A stretch of DNA of 64,000 bases from Prorocentrum cordatum (GCA_963575745.1 CAUYUJ010021672.1:8947-72946), one strand, 5' to 3'; positions 1 through 12,135 are shown, counted from the first letter of the stretch. Program-made: numbers and translations. Notes: generated from the sequence alone by a model not told the origin.

Positions 1-735
<735 letters not shown>

Positions 736-743
736 TGTAAGAG

Positions 744-900
744 TTGGAAAACATTACGCAAACACTTCACGCAAAAACACGACGCAACAACAAGGCGCAA
801 AAGCTACGTAAAACACGACGCAAACACATTATGCAGCAAAAACACGCCGCGAAAACATTACGCAAACACACTACGCGAAAACACTACGCATATTATTCCA
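744..900. repeat. degenerate ACGCAAACAC-type short repeat
   Basis: Loose repetitions of AACACTACGC, ACGCAAACAC and AAAACACGACGC follow one another with no fixed period. A similar class on the opposite strand (ACGTGTTG units) lies near 5810-5960. No gene is visible. Confidence 0.7.
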
Positions 901-940
901 GCATGAGGATGACCTCTCGGGTGGCGTTCCCCGCATAGGT

Positions 941-1140
941 GCGCCATAATGGGCGGCGGTCCCCGCATGCGGACCCTGCCGCTGGGGCCTTCGGTTGAGC
1001 TCCTTGTGGTGCCACGAACCGTGTGAGGGGTGTGCCAAAATGGGTGGCGGTCCCCGCACGCGGACCCTGCCACTGGGGCCTTCTGTGGAGCTCCTTGTGG
1101 GGCCGCGAACCGTTTGAGGGGAGTGCCAGAATGGGATTGG
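941..1140. repeat. 91-bp tandem repeat, about 2.2 copies
   Basis: The block beginning GTGCCANAATGGG and running through GCGGTCCCCGCA and GAGCTCCTTGTGG recurs at 951, 1042 and (partly) 1133, a constant step of 91 bp. The third copy breaks off after its first 10-15 bases. Confidence 0.85.
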
Positions 1141-2280
1141 CATGCGGAGAGCAGAGGCCAGGGATCGGAGGAGGGAGGGGGCAGCGGGATGGAGGGAAGG
1201 AAGGAACACGGGGCGCTGTCTCTTCAAAACGAGGACCCAACACCACAGGATGGTCGGGAAAAATAGACAGCGGACGATGTTCGACTGTGCTTGACAGTAT
1301 TTGAGCATCGTTCGACTAATTTCTAATTCTCGTCCAAAAAAGCCGCCTGCAGGGGGACATGCCCGACCTCATACTACAACCCCCTGGATTGAAAAGTGGC
1401 GTTCGGCGCCTGAACAGCGACCGGAGCAACTCGAGCGCCAGGAAGTCCCAAGCGACATCGCAGCCTTCTGGCGGCACGAGAAGCGATGCGATGTTGGTTG
1501 AGGGGGAATGGGGAATCATCAGCCGTGTCTCCACTTCCTGGTGGCACGGCAGAATTAATTCATCGGTCGCCCTGGAAGGTGACCAAACACTTTTCCTGAG
1601 GAATCCGCAGGCGAGATCCCACTTTCCGGTCGAATCCCCACTTGGCCTTACATTACATTAAAAGGAAGGATGGAGGCAGCAAATCCACCATTGTCCCGGG
1701 GCCCCGCTGCCTCACGGGAGTCAAGCAACATTTCTTGCGCTGTCTCCGCGGTCACCACTTTTTAATCCAGGGGGTTGTGCTAGAAGTCCCTTTTCATGTC
1801 AAGCAGTTCGGGTTGTCCTCGTAACACTACACAGGTCTTGAGGGCGATTTGGTAAGATTGACTATACAGGTCTGGGGAACCAGTCAATATCATGTTTTTA
1901 GGTCCGAGCGCGAGGGCGGGACTGTCACGTTCCCCGCTTTCTTGAACCGGGGGGCTCTCGTGGCCACGTCTGGGCTCGAACCACTGGCCAGGATGGACCT
2001 CCTCCGCACTGGTGCTCCGAGATATTCGTCTGGAGGTCTCGCTCCCCGCTCCCGTGAGATAAGCTTCACATGTGGATCCGTATGCGAAGTCAGAAGGCGA
2101 TGTCCCTGTGTAGCAAAAAGACTCGTTGACCCTGGCCCTCCTCCTCCTCCCCCTCCCTCCTCCTACTCCCCCTCCCTCCTCCCCCTCCTCCTCCCCCTCC
2201 CTCCTCCTCCTCCTGGAGCCGACCCCGCTCCCCAGCCCTCTGGGAACGCGACGTGGCCCTCTCTGAGCCCGGGCTTTGCG
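1141..2280. other. no recognised gene
   Basis: Mixed-composition sequence with only short reading frames, none with a recognisable domain. It contains a solitary arm of the inverted-repeat element described at 7295-7450 (here 1340-1370) and a CCT-rich tract at 2136-2215. Confidence 0.6.
1340..1370 (+). repeat. solo arm related to the 7295-7450 inverted-repeat element
   Basis: The 31 bases share CCTG(C/T)AGG(G/A)GGACATGCCCGACCT with the right arm at 7420-7450. No matching inverted arm is seen within the next 300 bp, so this is a fragment or solo terminus. Confidence 0.6.
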
Positions 2281-2284
2281 CACT

Positions 2285-2440
2285 GCCCCTGGCCCCCTGG
2301 CCAGTCCAGCTCCCGAGTCCTCTGCCAGGTGGCGGAGGACGTCTCGGAGAGGGTGCTCCTGCAGGCGGGCGACATTCTGGTCGTGAGCAACAAGCGCTGC
2401 CTGCACGCCTGGGACCGCAGCGCGGCGGAAGGGGAGCAGC
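2285..2440 (+). CDS. possible exon of a TauD/TfdA-like 2-oxoglutarate oxygenase
   Basis: Within a 263-aa plus-strand frame (1849-2640), the stretch VLLQAGDILVVSNKRCLHAW resembles the C-terminal part of the TauD/TfdA family, where a 'GD-x3-VDNRRVLHGR' segment carries the distal iron-binding histidine. The flanks are GC-rich with candidate CAG acceptors at about 2304 and 2330, but neither exon boundary is certain. The rest of the enzyme, including the HxD motif, is not visible nearby. The similarity covers only about 20 residues, so this could be chance or a pseudo-exon. Confidence 0.28.
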
Positions 2441-2639
2441 TGCAGGAGGAGCAGGGGGACGTTGACGCCTCGCGTTGGCATGGCACGGGGGCTGCGCACG
2501 GACCCCCCCTCCCGAGGTCGCCCGCGCTGGCCAACAGCAGCCCCCCCCCCCTGCGTAGCCAAAGGCGCTCTCAGCGCTCTCCAACCTCGGGGCGCGGGGG
2601 CGCGCCAGGGTCGCCGCTGGAGGCGGTGCCGGGGCGTTG

Positions 2640-3690
2640 AGACCGCCCAGGGCTACTCCGGGTGGCTGCGGAAGGCAGCTGGGACTACCTCGGGGGACTG
2701 CCTGCGCACAGCCCAGAGCCTTGCCGCCACCTCTCGCATCCCCAGCGGCCCATCCTGGATCCCCAGCCGGGGAGGCACCGGTCCAACAGGCTGGAGTTGG
2801 GATCAGCCCGAGCAGCACCCAACCATGCTCAAATTTGGGGCCCTTGGGATTTGTGCAGGTCCCTTGGGATCATCTGTAGCATCTGCGCAAGCCTTTCGGA
2901 CGGTTTCCGGAACCATCCTAGACGCTGTCGGCCTCTCCTGGGCGTTTTTAGGGAAGCATGAGACATCAGAGGCCCATTGGACTCATGAGCAGGTGAGAAA
3001 GCCAAAACCACATGTTGTTTTTAAACATGGATTTCAAAATTTGTCGCACCATTTTGGTGGGCTCGGGGGGCACCTCGGAGCCATCTTGGATCGTACTGGG
3101 GGCCTCTTGGAGCCATGCTGGAGGCCATGTCATCCAATTTGGAGTATTCTGCATTATCTTAGAGGCCATTCTGGGCTATCTCGTGCAAGGTTGGAGTCAC
3201 CCAAGGAAGTCTTGAACATTCTGACGCCTCGCGGCTCTCACCATCCGAACCCTCGGGGAAGCCGTAGAGGGAGCACACCCCCGGTGGGGAAGAATGCGTT
3301 ATCTTGGGAGAGTTTGCACCATGTCTGCGCCGCGGAGAGCTGGATGCAGCATGGGGGGGCACCCCACGACTATGGTTATCATATTCCAACTTACTTTAGC
3401 CTTGATCATCAGAAATAATTTTGAGCACCAAAAAAGTACCCAAACTCGAGGGCTTTCCCGTGTCTGGCCCTGGGAGACACTCGTCCGACACTGTTTCGAC
3501 ACTCTTTCGACACTTCTCCGGGTGCTCGAAATTATTTCTGGAATGTGGTCCTTAAGTACGATGGGGGCAACATGATATTATGGTCACGGAGGCGTCGATG
3601 CCGACGGCACCCCCCTCCTCTTGCCAGGGCCCCTTCCCCGTCACCCCGTCCGCGTCCCGGACGCGGCTCAGGATCTCGCCGCCCCGCCCC
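2640..3690. other. no recognised gene; part of the 'CCTCTTGG' degenerate family
   Basis: No domain is recognisable on either strand. From about 3035 to 3230 the sequence cycles through GGAGCCATCTTGG, GGGCCTCTTGGAGCC and GGAGGCCATG units, a divergent member of the 10-12-bp periodic family also found at 5.5, 36.4, 41.2, 51.7, 53.7, 58.8 and 61.4 kb. Confidence 0.55.
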
Positions 3691-3697
3691 CGTGTGG

Positions 3698-3879
3698 TAC
3701 AGTGGGGGGCCATGCCAAGAAACACTCCGCTTGCCTCCAGAGGGCCCCCTCGGTTTCTTGGGTTTCGAGGGCTTTGCCACGGAAAGCGTGAGGTTCCCAC
3801 ACCAGCAATCCACGGACGATTTGGGGCCCGAGGGTTGGCTTTCCTGTGGAAGGCTTCTCGTGGACTGGCCTCCACTGCA
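3698..3879 (+). mobile_element. MITE copy 1 (mariner-type, TIR CAGTGG)
   Basis: A 182-bp block homologous to 12674-12853. It opens with TACAGTGGGGGGCC and closes with GGCCTCCACTGCA, so the ends are inverted repeats; the right-hand TA is mutated to CA. Both copies share an interior containing TTGGGTTTCGANGG, CACACC and GTGGACTGGCCTCCACTG. There is no transposase. TA target duplications and CAGTG-type termini are typical of Tc1/mariner-derived MITEs; the family assignment is inferred. Confidence 0.7.
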
Positions 3880-4107
3880 CGGGCACGAGGCCGTCGGGCC
3901 GAGATTTTTCGGTCGATCCGAGTCGAGCTCGAGATGCCGCCCCCGGCGTTTGGGGGGAGCGATCGCGCCGACGGCGGCCAGATCCAGGGCCCCGGCGAGG
4001 GCGGGGGGCCCGAACCCGCGTGCGGCCCGCCCTCGCGCGGCGAGCAGCGCCGGCGGCGAGCAGTGCCCCGCCGCGCGCGCGCCTGCTGTCCCTCGTGCAG
4101 TACGGTG
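3880..4107. other. GC-rich sequence, no recognised gene
   Basis: Very GC-rich, with overlapping open frames on both strands and no recognisable domain. The openness is explained by composition. Confidence 0.5.
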
Positions 4108-4207
4108 GGAAGAAGAGGAGGAGGAGGAGGAAGAGGAGGAGGAGAAGGATGATGATCAGGAAGAGGAGGAGGAGAAGGAAGAGGAGGAGGAGGAGGAGGG
4201 GGAGGGG
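4108..4207. repeat. GGA/GAG purine microsatellite
   Basis: An almost uninterrupted purine strand of GAGGAGGAA-type triplets with a short GATGATGATCA interruption. Frames reading poly-Glu or poly-Arg here are repeat translations. Confidence 0.9.
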
Positions 4208-4408
4208 TCAAGGAATGCGCCCAGGAGGCCTCAGACCCGGGAGGATTCCTTCTTTGAGGAGGGCGGCGGCGATGGATATCCATGGCCTATCCACGATTGG
4301 AGTTCCACTGACTTCGAGACCCTGGATTCCTTAGCCATTGGTTCCTTATCCAATGCCCCCACCGTGCTTAGGGGAACGAATAATGGCATAAACACAAGAA
4401 AAAAACTG

Positions 4409-4537
4409 GGAGGTCCGCGCGGATTTCTCGGATCCGCGCTGGGGCCCCCTGGCGGCGCCTCCGGCGCCACCCCTGGCGCGCTCAGCGCGCCAGGGAGGGG
4501 GGTCCAGCGCGGATTCGAGAAATCCACGCGGACCTCC
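4409..4537. repeat. foldback element with nested palindrome, copy 1
   Basis: Arms 4409-4442 and 4504-4537 are inverted repeats matching at 32 of 34 positions (core GGATTTCTCG, outer GGAGGTCCGCG). The 61-bp interior has its own palindrome, CCTGGCGCGCT facing AGCGCGCCAGG. The block can fold completely on itself. A related copy with a decayed right arm is at 34991-35100. Confidence 0.85.
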
Positions 4538-4559
4538 GAGTTTTTATGTTTAAGGCATT

Positions 4560-5265
4560 TTCCGTTCCCCTTATACTCCTCCTACCCTCTCCTCTCGGGA
4601 AAACGTAAGATTCGAGTACGCCTGTACTCGGGTTTGCCGACGTTTTTGTTGATGCGCGCGTCCTGGATTTTGACGGCCCAATTTTCGTGGGATGTCCGCA
4701 GCGGGAGCTCGCGTCAAATTTCAAATTTGGTCTCGTCATTTTCATGATGGCCCCGTCTGGCCAACCCGAATCGCCCGAACCCGAGTCTTACGTCTCTCCG
4801 ATCCTCCGAGCGGCAGACCGCCAGGGTGGGGTCGTCGATTATGTTGTCTGCGGAGCTTACGCTCCATAGCGCTCGCCGCCTGTCCCCAGGCGGAGTGGCA
4901 GTGCGTCCGTTAGTCGCTTAGCCAGTGAGTCTGCATGTCGTTATATGTCAGGCTGTCTGTCCGAAGGAGGCGGAGGAGGAGGAGGACGACGAGGAGGAGG
5001 AGGAGGCCGCTCTACAGTGTGCTGTGTCTTGAAGTCCTAGCCATGCCGTTGCCTTGCTCCCTTGTCCCAGACCTGTCCCTGGCAGCTGTGCGCCGCGCCG
5101 GCTTTACAAAAGGTTTGTTTGATAGTCCCCAGAGCATGTCTGGAGACTTTCAATTTAGGCATGCAAAGTGTTTTCTGGAAGTATGTTTGGAGTATGTTCG
5201 ATGTTTCTTGGATTTGCAGAATGTAGCAGAGTGCCGCCATACACGTATAGAACGGAGAACAAAAC
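4560..5265. other. no recognised gene
   Basis: Unique sequence, with a GGA/GAC-rich interval at 4967-5010 and no recognisable domain. Confidence 0.5.
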
Positions 5266-5500
5266 GAGAGAGGCAGAGAGAGAGGGGGAGAGCGGTGGAA
5301 CGAAAGAGAGAGAGAGAGACATAGTGATATCTCTCTATATATATGTATAGAGAGAGGGAGAGACGCAGTGATATATAGGTGTATATAGAGAGAGAGTGTG
5401 TGAGAGAGAGTCAGAGACGGAGAGACAAACAAATACAACAAGAGACCGAGGAAGCGGGGGAGGGAGGGGGAGAGAAACAGAGAGAGGCGGAACAATAAGA
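5266..5500. repeat. GA-rich low-complexity tract
   Basis: GAGA-type dinucleotide runs with short ATATAT islands at about 5330-5345 and 5371-5385. Complementary CT-rich reading frames (poly-Ser/Leu) here are artefacts. Confidence 0.85.
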
Positions 5501-5519
5501 ATGATCAAATGTTGTAAGC

Positions 5520-5735
5520 CTTCTTTGGCGGTTGGGGCGCTCTTGGGGCGTCTTGGGTGCTTCTTGAGGCCCACTCGGGGCGCCCTGGGGGCTGCCTGGG
5601 GTCCTCTCAGGGGCGTCTTGGGGGGAGCTTCGTGGGGGCCCTCGAGTGCTACCTTTTGGGGGGCGCTCGCGGGCACTTCATCGGCCGTCTGGGCTGCCCT
5701 CAGGGCCGCCTGGGGACCGCCCGCGGGCCGTCTCG
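5520..5735 (+). repeat. degenerate 'CTCTTGGGGCG' periodic array
   Basis: Units such as GGCGCTCTTGGGGCGTCTTGG and GGGGTCCTCTCAGGGGCG recur about every 10-12 bases. The family recurs across the window. Confidence 0.6.
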
Positions 5736-6336
5736 GCGCCCTCTGTCGGGGAGTCGTTCGTGGACCGTGGTTTGGGGGCTTCAGCTGCCTCCACACGCCC
5801 GTGCGGAAGCGCAGCACGCACCGTGTTCGAAACGTCCGTGTGAACACGTTGCGTGTTGGCTCTCCACGTGTTGGCCCACGTTGTGGCGAACGTGCCGCGC
5901 CAGGCGTACGCGTTCAGTCTACGCGTTGAGCTCCGTAGCAATACGCTACGTCTTGCGTGTTGCAGATCGGGGCAGCTAAGTTGGGGGGCTCTTGCTCACT
6001 TCTTGAGCAGGCATGAGGCTCTTCTCGGCGCTCCAGACGCCATCTTCGGTCGGCAGGGGAGATTTGCGAGCAGAAAAGCGCAGAGAGCTGTACCGGGCTG
6101 CTCGATGATCCCAGTTGTCTGTTCCATCTCTTGTGTCCTGTCTTTCGGCCTTTAGTGACCTCGGTGGTCGTGTTCAGATTGCCGCTAAGCGTAGAGGGAG
6201 CCCGTCTGGAATACGCATCCAAGAGGTATTTGGAGATCTCCGGAGGGAGATTTCCGGAGGCCCCCAGATGCCTTTGGAGGCTTCCAGAGGCCCCGAAGAG
6301 ACCAAACACGCACAAGATCTTCGATTATCCGCCACC
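5736..6336. other. no recognised gene
   Basis: Degenerate ACGTGTTGG/GTACGCGTTG units to about 5965, then unique sequence without a recognisable domain. A GA/GGCC-rich interval (CCGGAGG, GGAGGCC) lies at 6225-6300. Confidence 0.5.
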
Positions 6337-6700
<364 letters not shown>

Positions 6701-6945
6701 CTCTCTTCTCCCCAAACTCCCATCACCTCCATCTCCTCCTCGTTTTTGTTGGCCCGCTCCTCCGCGAGGAGGGGGACGACGACGGCACCGCGCGGCCGAG
6801 GGCGCTGTGGCGCAGCACGTTCGCCAGCCGCGCGGCGAGCTCCTGGCCGTCGCGCGTGGTGCAGTGAGGCCGCCTCCGTCGGCGACGGGGCCCGGCAGCG
6901 CGTGGGGGGAAGGCGGCGACGGGGCCAGCCCCCCGAGGCTCTCGT
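6701..6945. other. GC-rich spacer, no recognised gene
   Basis: A short non-repetitive island between two microsatellites. The minus strand reads an open stretch containing DGQELAARLANVLRHSALG, which looks exon-like but was not recognised. Confidence 0.35.
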
Positions 6946-7182
6946 GGGCTCCTCCTCCTCCTCCTCCTCCTCCTCCTCCTCCTCCTCCCTCCTCCTCCTC
7001 CTCCTCCTCCTCCTCCTCCTCCCTCCTCCCTCCTCACTCTCCTCCTCCTCCTCCTCCTCCTCCTCCTCCTCCTCCTCCTCCTCCTCCTCTTCCTCCTCCT
7101 CCTCCTCTTCCTCCTCCTCCTCCTTCCTCCTCCTCCTCCTCCTCCTCCTCCTCCTCCTCCTCCTCCTCCTCCTCCTCCTCCC
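6946..7182. repeat. CTC/CCT triplet microsatellite
   Basis: About 235 bp of CCT units with only a few TCC/CTT interruptions. The purine strand would be GGA repeats. Confidence 0.95.
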
Positions 7183-7294
7183 CCGAGGCTCTCGGACAGC
7201 GGCCGGGAAGGTTTTGTGGATATTGCGTTGCTCCGCCGGGCAGCGCCGGCTTGGCCGCCCCGCTGCGACCCCCGCTGCGTGAACGCTTTTATTT

Positions 7295-7450
7295 TAGATC
7301 GGGCCTGTCCCTCTACAGGAGGAATATTCTCCAATAGTCCAAAATTGATCTGGGTGCGATTTTCTGACCATGTTTCACCATGTTTGATTTGCGGGGGGTA
7401 TTTCTCATTTTTCGTCGACAATCCACCTGTAGGAGGACATGCCCGACCTA
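7295..7450. mobile_element. 156-bp element with 31-bp terminal inverted repeats
   Basis: Left arm 7295-7325 and right arm 7420-7450 match as inverted repeats at 25 of 31 positions (core TCGGGC, TGTCC, CTACAGG). The 94-bp interior is non-coding. It looks like a non-autonomous DNA element or MITE. An isolated arm of the same sequence is at 1340-1370. No clear target duplication was found. Confidence 0.65.
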
Positions 7451-8168
7451 ACTTTAGTTCCTTCCCCGGCTCCCGCGGCCGCTTCTCTCTATTCCCCTCC
7501 TTCCCCTGTTGCGTCTGGGCAATTCGGAATGCCGTCGCCCGGCTTGCCTGAGCGCTCGCGCGGACCGCCCTTGCCGCGCTGCGACGTAAAAAGTGCCGCT
7601 CCGCGGGTTCTGGCCCACCGCTCTCCGGTCTCGAGGCGTCAACGACGTCCCGAGCTGTCCCGAGCCTCCCGCCCCGCGGAGCAGGGCGGAGCGACGCGCT
7701 GTCCGCTTGCCAGGCGCAGCTTATCGCAGCAAAAGTTCCCGGCCGCAGGCTCGGGGGGCGTTGACGCGTGGATCCCCAGTCGCCCACTCATCGCCGCTGG
7801 GGGCCCGATAGCCCGCCCCGCACGGGACCGTGCGGCGTCGCTATCAGGAGCCTATCGCCGATCGATCGGCGATTCCAGGTCGATGCTTCCAACCTTGAGC
7901 CCGTCCCCCCTAGCGTTCCCCTTCGCCATTGAGCTTCTAGTTTCGATGGTTCTGGGCGCGTTTCGTTTGTCTACCGGGGGGGGGGATCATGGGTCCATGG
8001 AGCGCTCTTGTCGCCACAGACGGAGGTCCCCCCTTCTCGGAGTCTGGCCAGGCTGCATCTCGGGATGGGTCCCGGAGCCGATTATTTCTGAAGGACATGC
8101 AGATCCAGGCGTCGCACAAAAAAATCGTGAGGCCCTGTTGTTCACTGTTCTCGGTCTTCGGGGGCTGC
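7451..8168. other. no recognised gene
   Basis: A 277-aa plus-strand frame (7439-8272) crosses this stretch and ends in GGA-encoded poly-Glu. It has no recognisable domain and a Pro/Arg/Ser bias expected from composition. A small palindrome, CCGATCGATCGG, lies near 7858. Confidence 0.4.
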
Positions 8169-8258
8169 TTCCCCAGGAGGTGGAGGAGGAGGAGGAGGAC
8201 GAAGAGGAGGAGGAGGAGGAGGAAGAGGTGAAGGAGGAGGAGGAGGAGGAGGAGGCTC
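8169..8258. repeat. GGA microsatellite
   Basis: GAGGAGGAG triplets with a few GAC/GAA units. Confidence 0.9.
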
Positions 8259-8850
8259 CTGCCTCTGGGTGAGAGGCCGGTCCTTGGGAAGGGGCCCAGG
8301 CCCCTGGGGACCCACGTCACAAACAGGTGCGGCATCGGCGGACAGGGCCAGATGCCAGGAGGGGGCAGATGTTTGCTTCGAGGAGCTCCCCGGCAGTGCT
8401 TGCATCTAGCTTTGTGGAAGTCGATGAATGGAGAGGAAGCGTGCTGCCAAGTCATTTCCAGAAGTCTAAAAGATGTTTCAGCTATGTGTTTGTCATATAG
8501 ACGTAAATATAAACTCACATCTGTAAAAAGTGTTGGAAATATGTTTAGAACATGCTGTACACAGTTTAAACACATCTCTAATTCAATGACAGGACTGTTA
8601 GAGTGCCCAGTGTCATGGCACCCGCACGTCTGGATGTTGACTTGCCTTCGGAAGTAATCACTGCATGGCTGTTCCGGGCTGTCGCCCGGTGCCCGCACGT
8701 GGGCGCCTCGTACCGGGAGTGCACACTGGGCTCTCGCCAGGTGCGCGTCCGCGGGCGCCTCGCGGCCAGCTCGTGCGCTCGCTGGCGCACAGCATGCACC
8801 ACTCGTTCTCCACCACCCTTGCGAGCCCAGACTTCTCCGGCCCCCAACCA

Positions 8851-9086
8851 GGTAGGCCTCCCAGATGGGGTCGGAGCAGATGGGGTCGGAGGATCGCGCC
8901 GCGTCGCCGATGCATCGCCGATGCGGCTCGCTGTGAAGCCCGATTTGCTTCACATCGATTTCGCCGTTGCATCGCCGACGTCGACGATGCATCGCCGATG
9001 CATCACCGATACATCGGCGATGCATTGGCGATGCGGCGCGATCCTTCGACCCCATCTACTCGGACCCCATCTAGGAGGCCTCTACC
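8851..9086. mobile_element. 236-bp foldback element rich in CGATGCATCG
   Basis: The left end (GGTAGGCCTCC, AGATGGGGTCGGAG, GGATCGCGCCGC) is repeated in inverted orientation at the right end (GCGGCGCGATCC, CTCGGACCCCATCT, GGAGGCCTCTACC), about 65 bp per arm with few mismatches. The middle is a run of imperfect CGATGCATCGC palindromes. It has no coding capacity. Confidence 0.8.
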
Positions 9087-9599
9087 AACCACCCCTCTCA
9101 GGGCATTGCAAATTAGACACGGTTGATTCTACACCGTCGCTCAGTTCACGTATGAATCCATACCATCCCGGCCGAACCCGCACCGACACCCCCCATCGCC
9201 CTAGCAATTCATACGATAAGCGCCCGCCCGCTCATCTTAAATTATCCCGGCAAAGCAACCTAACAGCGATGTGTAGAAGCATATCTGGAAGCATTGCCCT
9301 TGAGATTCATGTAGGAGTCCTGGTGTAGAATTATGGTGTCCTCCCAGTCGCTCGACCTCCTGCTCGTCCTCGCATGTAGGAGTCCTCGTCCTCCTCCTCC
9401 TCCTGCTCGTCCTCCTTCTCCTGCTCCTCCTCCTCCTCCTCCTCGTGCTCGTCCTCGTCCTCCTCGTCTTGCTCGTCCTCCTCCTCCTCGTGCTCTTGCC
9501 CCTGCTCCTCCTACAGTTTGCTTAAAACGACTTCTGCGGATTCTCCCCGGATCTTGCCCGGACCCCCTGGGGAGTCATGATGCTTTCTTTTGAGACCAT
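9087..9599. other. no gene; CTC/CGT-rich tract at 9375-9512
   Basis: Unique sequence followed by a CTC/CTCGTC microsatellite. No recognisable domain is seen. Confidence 0.6.
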
Positions 9600-9993
9600 T
9601 AGAAACCTATCAGTATTCGCTGTTAGGTAAAGACCATGCGACCACTAACACCTTGCAAAACGTACCACGAAGTTCACACGCGCGCACAGGTCGAAATCTG
9701 AATGATTCAAGCATTTCAACAAAAAACCTGAAGCCACCCATGGGTGGTTCGTCCAACTTTTCCAGAGTCTGCGCCAACGCGAGTTTCCTGAAATCAGATG
9801 ACCAAACAACATATGTGTTTATCACTCACATCCAGAACCTGACTGCAGATTTCACCACGCGATGCATCCGCGCGCAGTTCTTGGATGACACCGCGCGCGC
9901 ACATCCTCATCACCCTCGCCAGCGCTATCGCATTACCGCCGACATCGTCATCGTCAATCGCCGCCCGTGCCGCGACCAGCATCATCATCATCG

Positions 9994-10028
<35 letters not shown>

Positions 10029-10590
10029 GTCATCACCGTCACGGTAACCAATCCTCAGTACCAACACATGAAGTCATCATCGTCATCGTCAACACCAGTG
10101 TCGGCGCTGTCATTGGCCTTGTTGTCATCGTCGTCATCGCCAGCAGCACCATCATCATTGTGGTTGCCGCCGTCGCTGGCGGCATCATGACATCGCGCCC
10201 GCCCGAGCCACCGACCCACCCTGAAGCCCCTGCGCGCCAGCGCGGCCTCTCGGACGCGCTGGGGATTTCCCATCTGCTAGCGCCGTCGCGGCCGCACCAC
10301 CTCTGCCAGACCAGTTGGCCGCTCTGCGCGGGAGCGCGCGCGCACAATGCGGCCACAGACGCGCGCTCACAAGTTCCGACTGGCAACCACCGTCGAGGCC
10401 GCATGGGTTGTGCCAAACAAGTTGCGGACGGAAGGGTGGGATGGTTGCGCGAGCCCGGAAGTTAACAGTTTGTTTACGCCATGTTTAATTACATTGCGCA
10501 GCTTGCACTATACAGCCTGCGCTGCATAGCTTGCACCGCATAGTTTTCACAACACATTGCACCACATAGCTTGCGCCAAATCTGTTATCT
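9600..10590 (-). repeat. composite repeat, copy IV (inverted)
   Basis: On the minus strand this matches the composite family seen three times in 28-34 kb. The head (10040-10590) shares CAATGACNGCGCCGAC and a degenerate CATAGCTTGCACC edge. It is followed by one unit carrying GAACTTCGTGGTACGTTTTGC (about 9650-9900). A CAT/ATC microsatellite (9975-10030) sits between head and unit, the same place as the GAC tract of copy II. The open frames through it are not recognised as genes. Confidence 0.65.
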
Positions 10591-11110
10591 TCTCTCAAAT
10601 TATCAACTCGCTATCCCTGTGCGGAAGCTGGGCTCGACCGCCCTCTGCGTATTGAGTTTCCGCGTGGGCGTCGTCATTTCATCACTTGCTGTGTGGGTGT
10701 ACGCGTGGTCGTCAGTTAAGGTTTGTGTTGGGAGAGCTGAGCTTCCTGATTTGACTTCTGCGGTATATTGAGCGGGCGCGTTCAGTTGTGATTACGGTGG
10801 TCATTCCAATGTTGGCCCGTGCGCCGGCGAGGGTTTCAGCGTCGGAGTTGGCTGCAGCTTTAGCTTATAGTCATTGGCTATCTGTTCACGTTGGGTTGAA
10901 GCGTTGAAGGTTAACCACATGCGTGTATTCGATTGGTGTTCATATCAACTTTGATATGTACTTTTCGCAACCGTGACACAAACAAAAAAAGATGCGTGCG
11001 CACAGGGATGGAAAGGAACATTGCTTCAATTCGATGCCGGCATTGTGGCGTCACTGTAAGGGGATTCGTACAGGTGCGTCTCGTGGAGGGGACGTGTGTC
11101 TTGGCAGTAT
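10591..11110. other. no recognised gene
   Basis: Moderate-GC unique sequence with only short frames. Confidence 0.5.
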
Positions 11111-11330
11111 ACAAAGAAACATGTGGAGAGAGGGAGATATACAAAGAGAGAGAGAGAGAGACCGAGAGATAGAAACATACAAACGAATAAATAAAGAGAG
11201 AAGGGGAGAGAGGAGAGAGAGAGAGAGAGAGAGAGCGAGAGCGAGAGATAGAGAGAACAAAAAAGAGGGAGGGAGGGAACAAGAGAGGAAGGGAGAAAGG
11301 GATAGAGGGGGGAGGGACAGAGCCACAAAG
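11111..11330. repeat. GA-rich low-complexity tract
   Basis: GAGAGA runs with GGGAGG interruptions. Confidence 0.85.
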
Positions 11331-12135
11331 GTCAAGTTAGCCAGGTCGAGCGCGTGAGGGCCCCGCCTGCTCTCACCTTCCCTTCCACAGCATGGGAATC
11401 AAGCGTGGCGCAAGCTGAATTGGCATTGGGACGCCCCCCCACCGCAAAAGGAAGGCGCTCGTGCGCGGCCCTGGTCTGCAACATGGACGGCAGGATGCCC
11501 AAGATGAGGCGACGAACCTTGATCGTGTCCGGTTGTGTCAACGGGTAGGATGGGCCCTCCCGGACGGGGTCGCTATCGACCGGCGAGGTGGCAGAGTGGC
11601 CGTAGTTGCCTAGAAGGAAAAAGGATCAGGGAGAGGGGGAGAGACACATGGGGGCAGGGAGAGCGAGGCGATGAGAGAGGGAGAGACCGGGTACCTGTCT
11701 GCAGCTCCTGGTCAGAAGCGCTGCAGCAAGGCAAGGGGAGGTGCAGCAGGAGTGGTGTGCACAGGGGGGCCAGCGGTTTTAATCCCTGCGCCAATGCCTG
11801 GAGGCGTCTGCTTCTCATATTGTACAGTTGCCTGCGAGAATCCGCAGCATTCATGCCCCAGCGCTCCGTACCCGTACCGATGTAGTCAGAACACGCTGCA
11901 GCCGTCGCCGAAGTTCATGTACCATTTTCGGCACCCCATGACCTTACTCACTCCAAGCACTCCATCCCGCGCGTGGTCTCCGTGCAAGATCTTACGGGCC
12001 ATGGCAGCTCACCCATCTACCGCCATTCGGGGTTCAAGTTCATCTTCCGCCTCCTCCGTTTCGTCTTGCTCCTCTTCCCAATCTGAGCCGATGTCCACTT
12101 CATCTTCCTCTTCCCTCTTCCTCCTCCCTCTCTAT
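11331..12135. other. no recognised gene
   Basis: Unique sequence. The 477-aa plus-strand frame that starts at 11671 runs through microsatellite and the 154-bp repeat and shows no domain. Confidence 0.45.

Noticed and set aside
1950-2010. tRNA-like T-loop on either strand (GGCTCGAACCA / GGTTCGAGCCC)
   Set aside because: No acceptor stem, D-arm or anticodon arm can be fitted at the required spacing.
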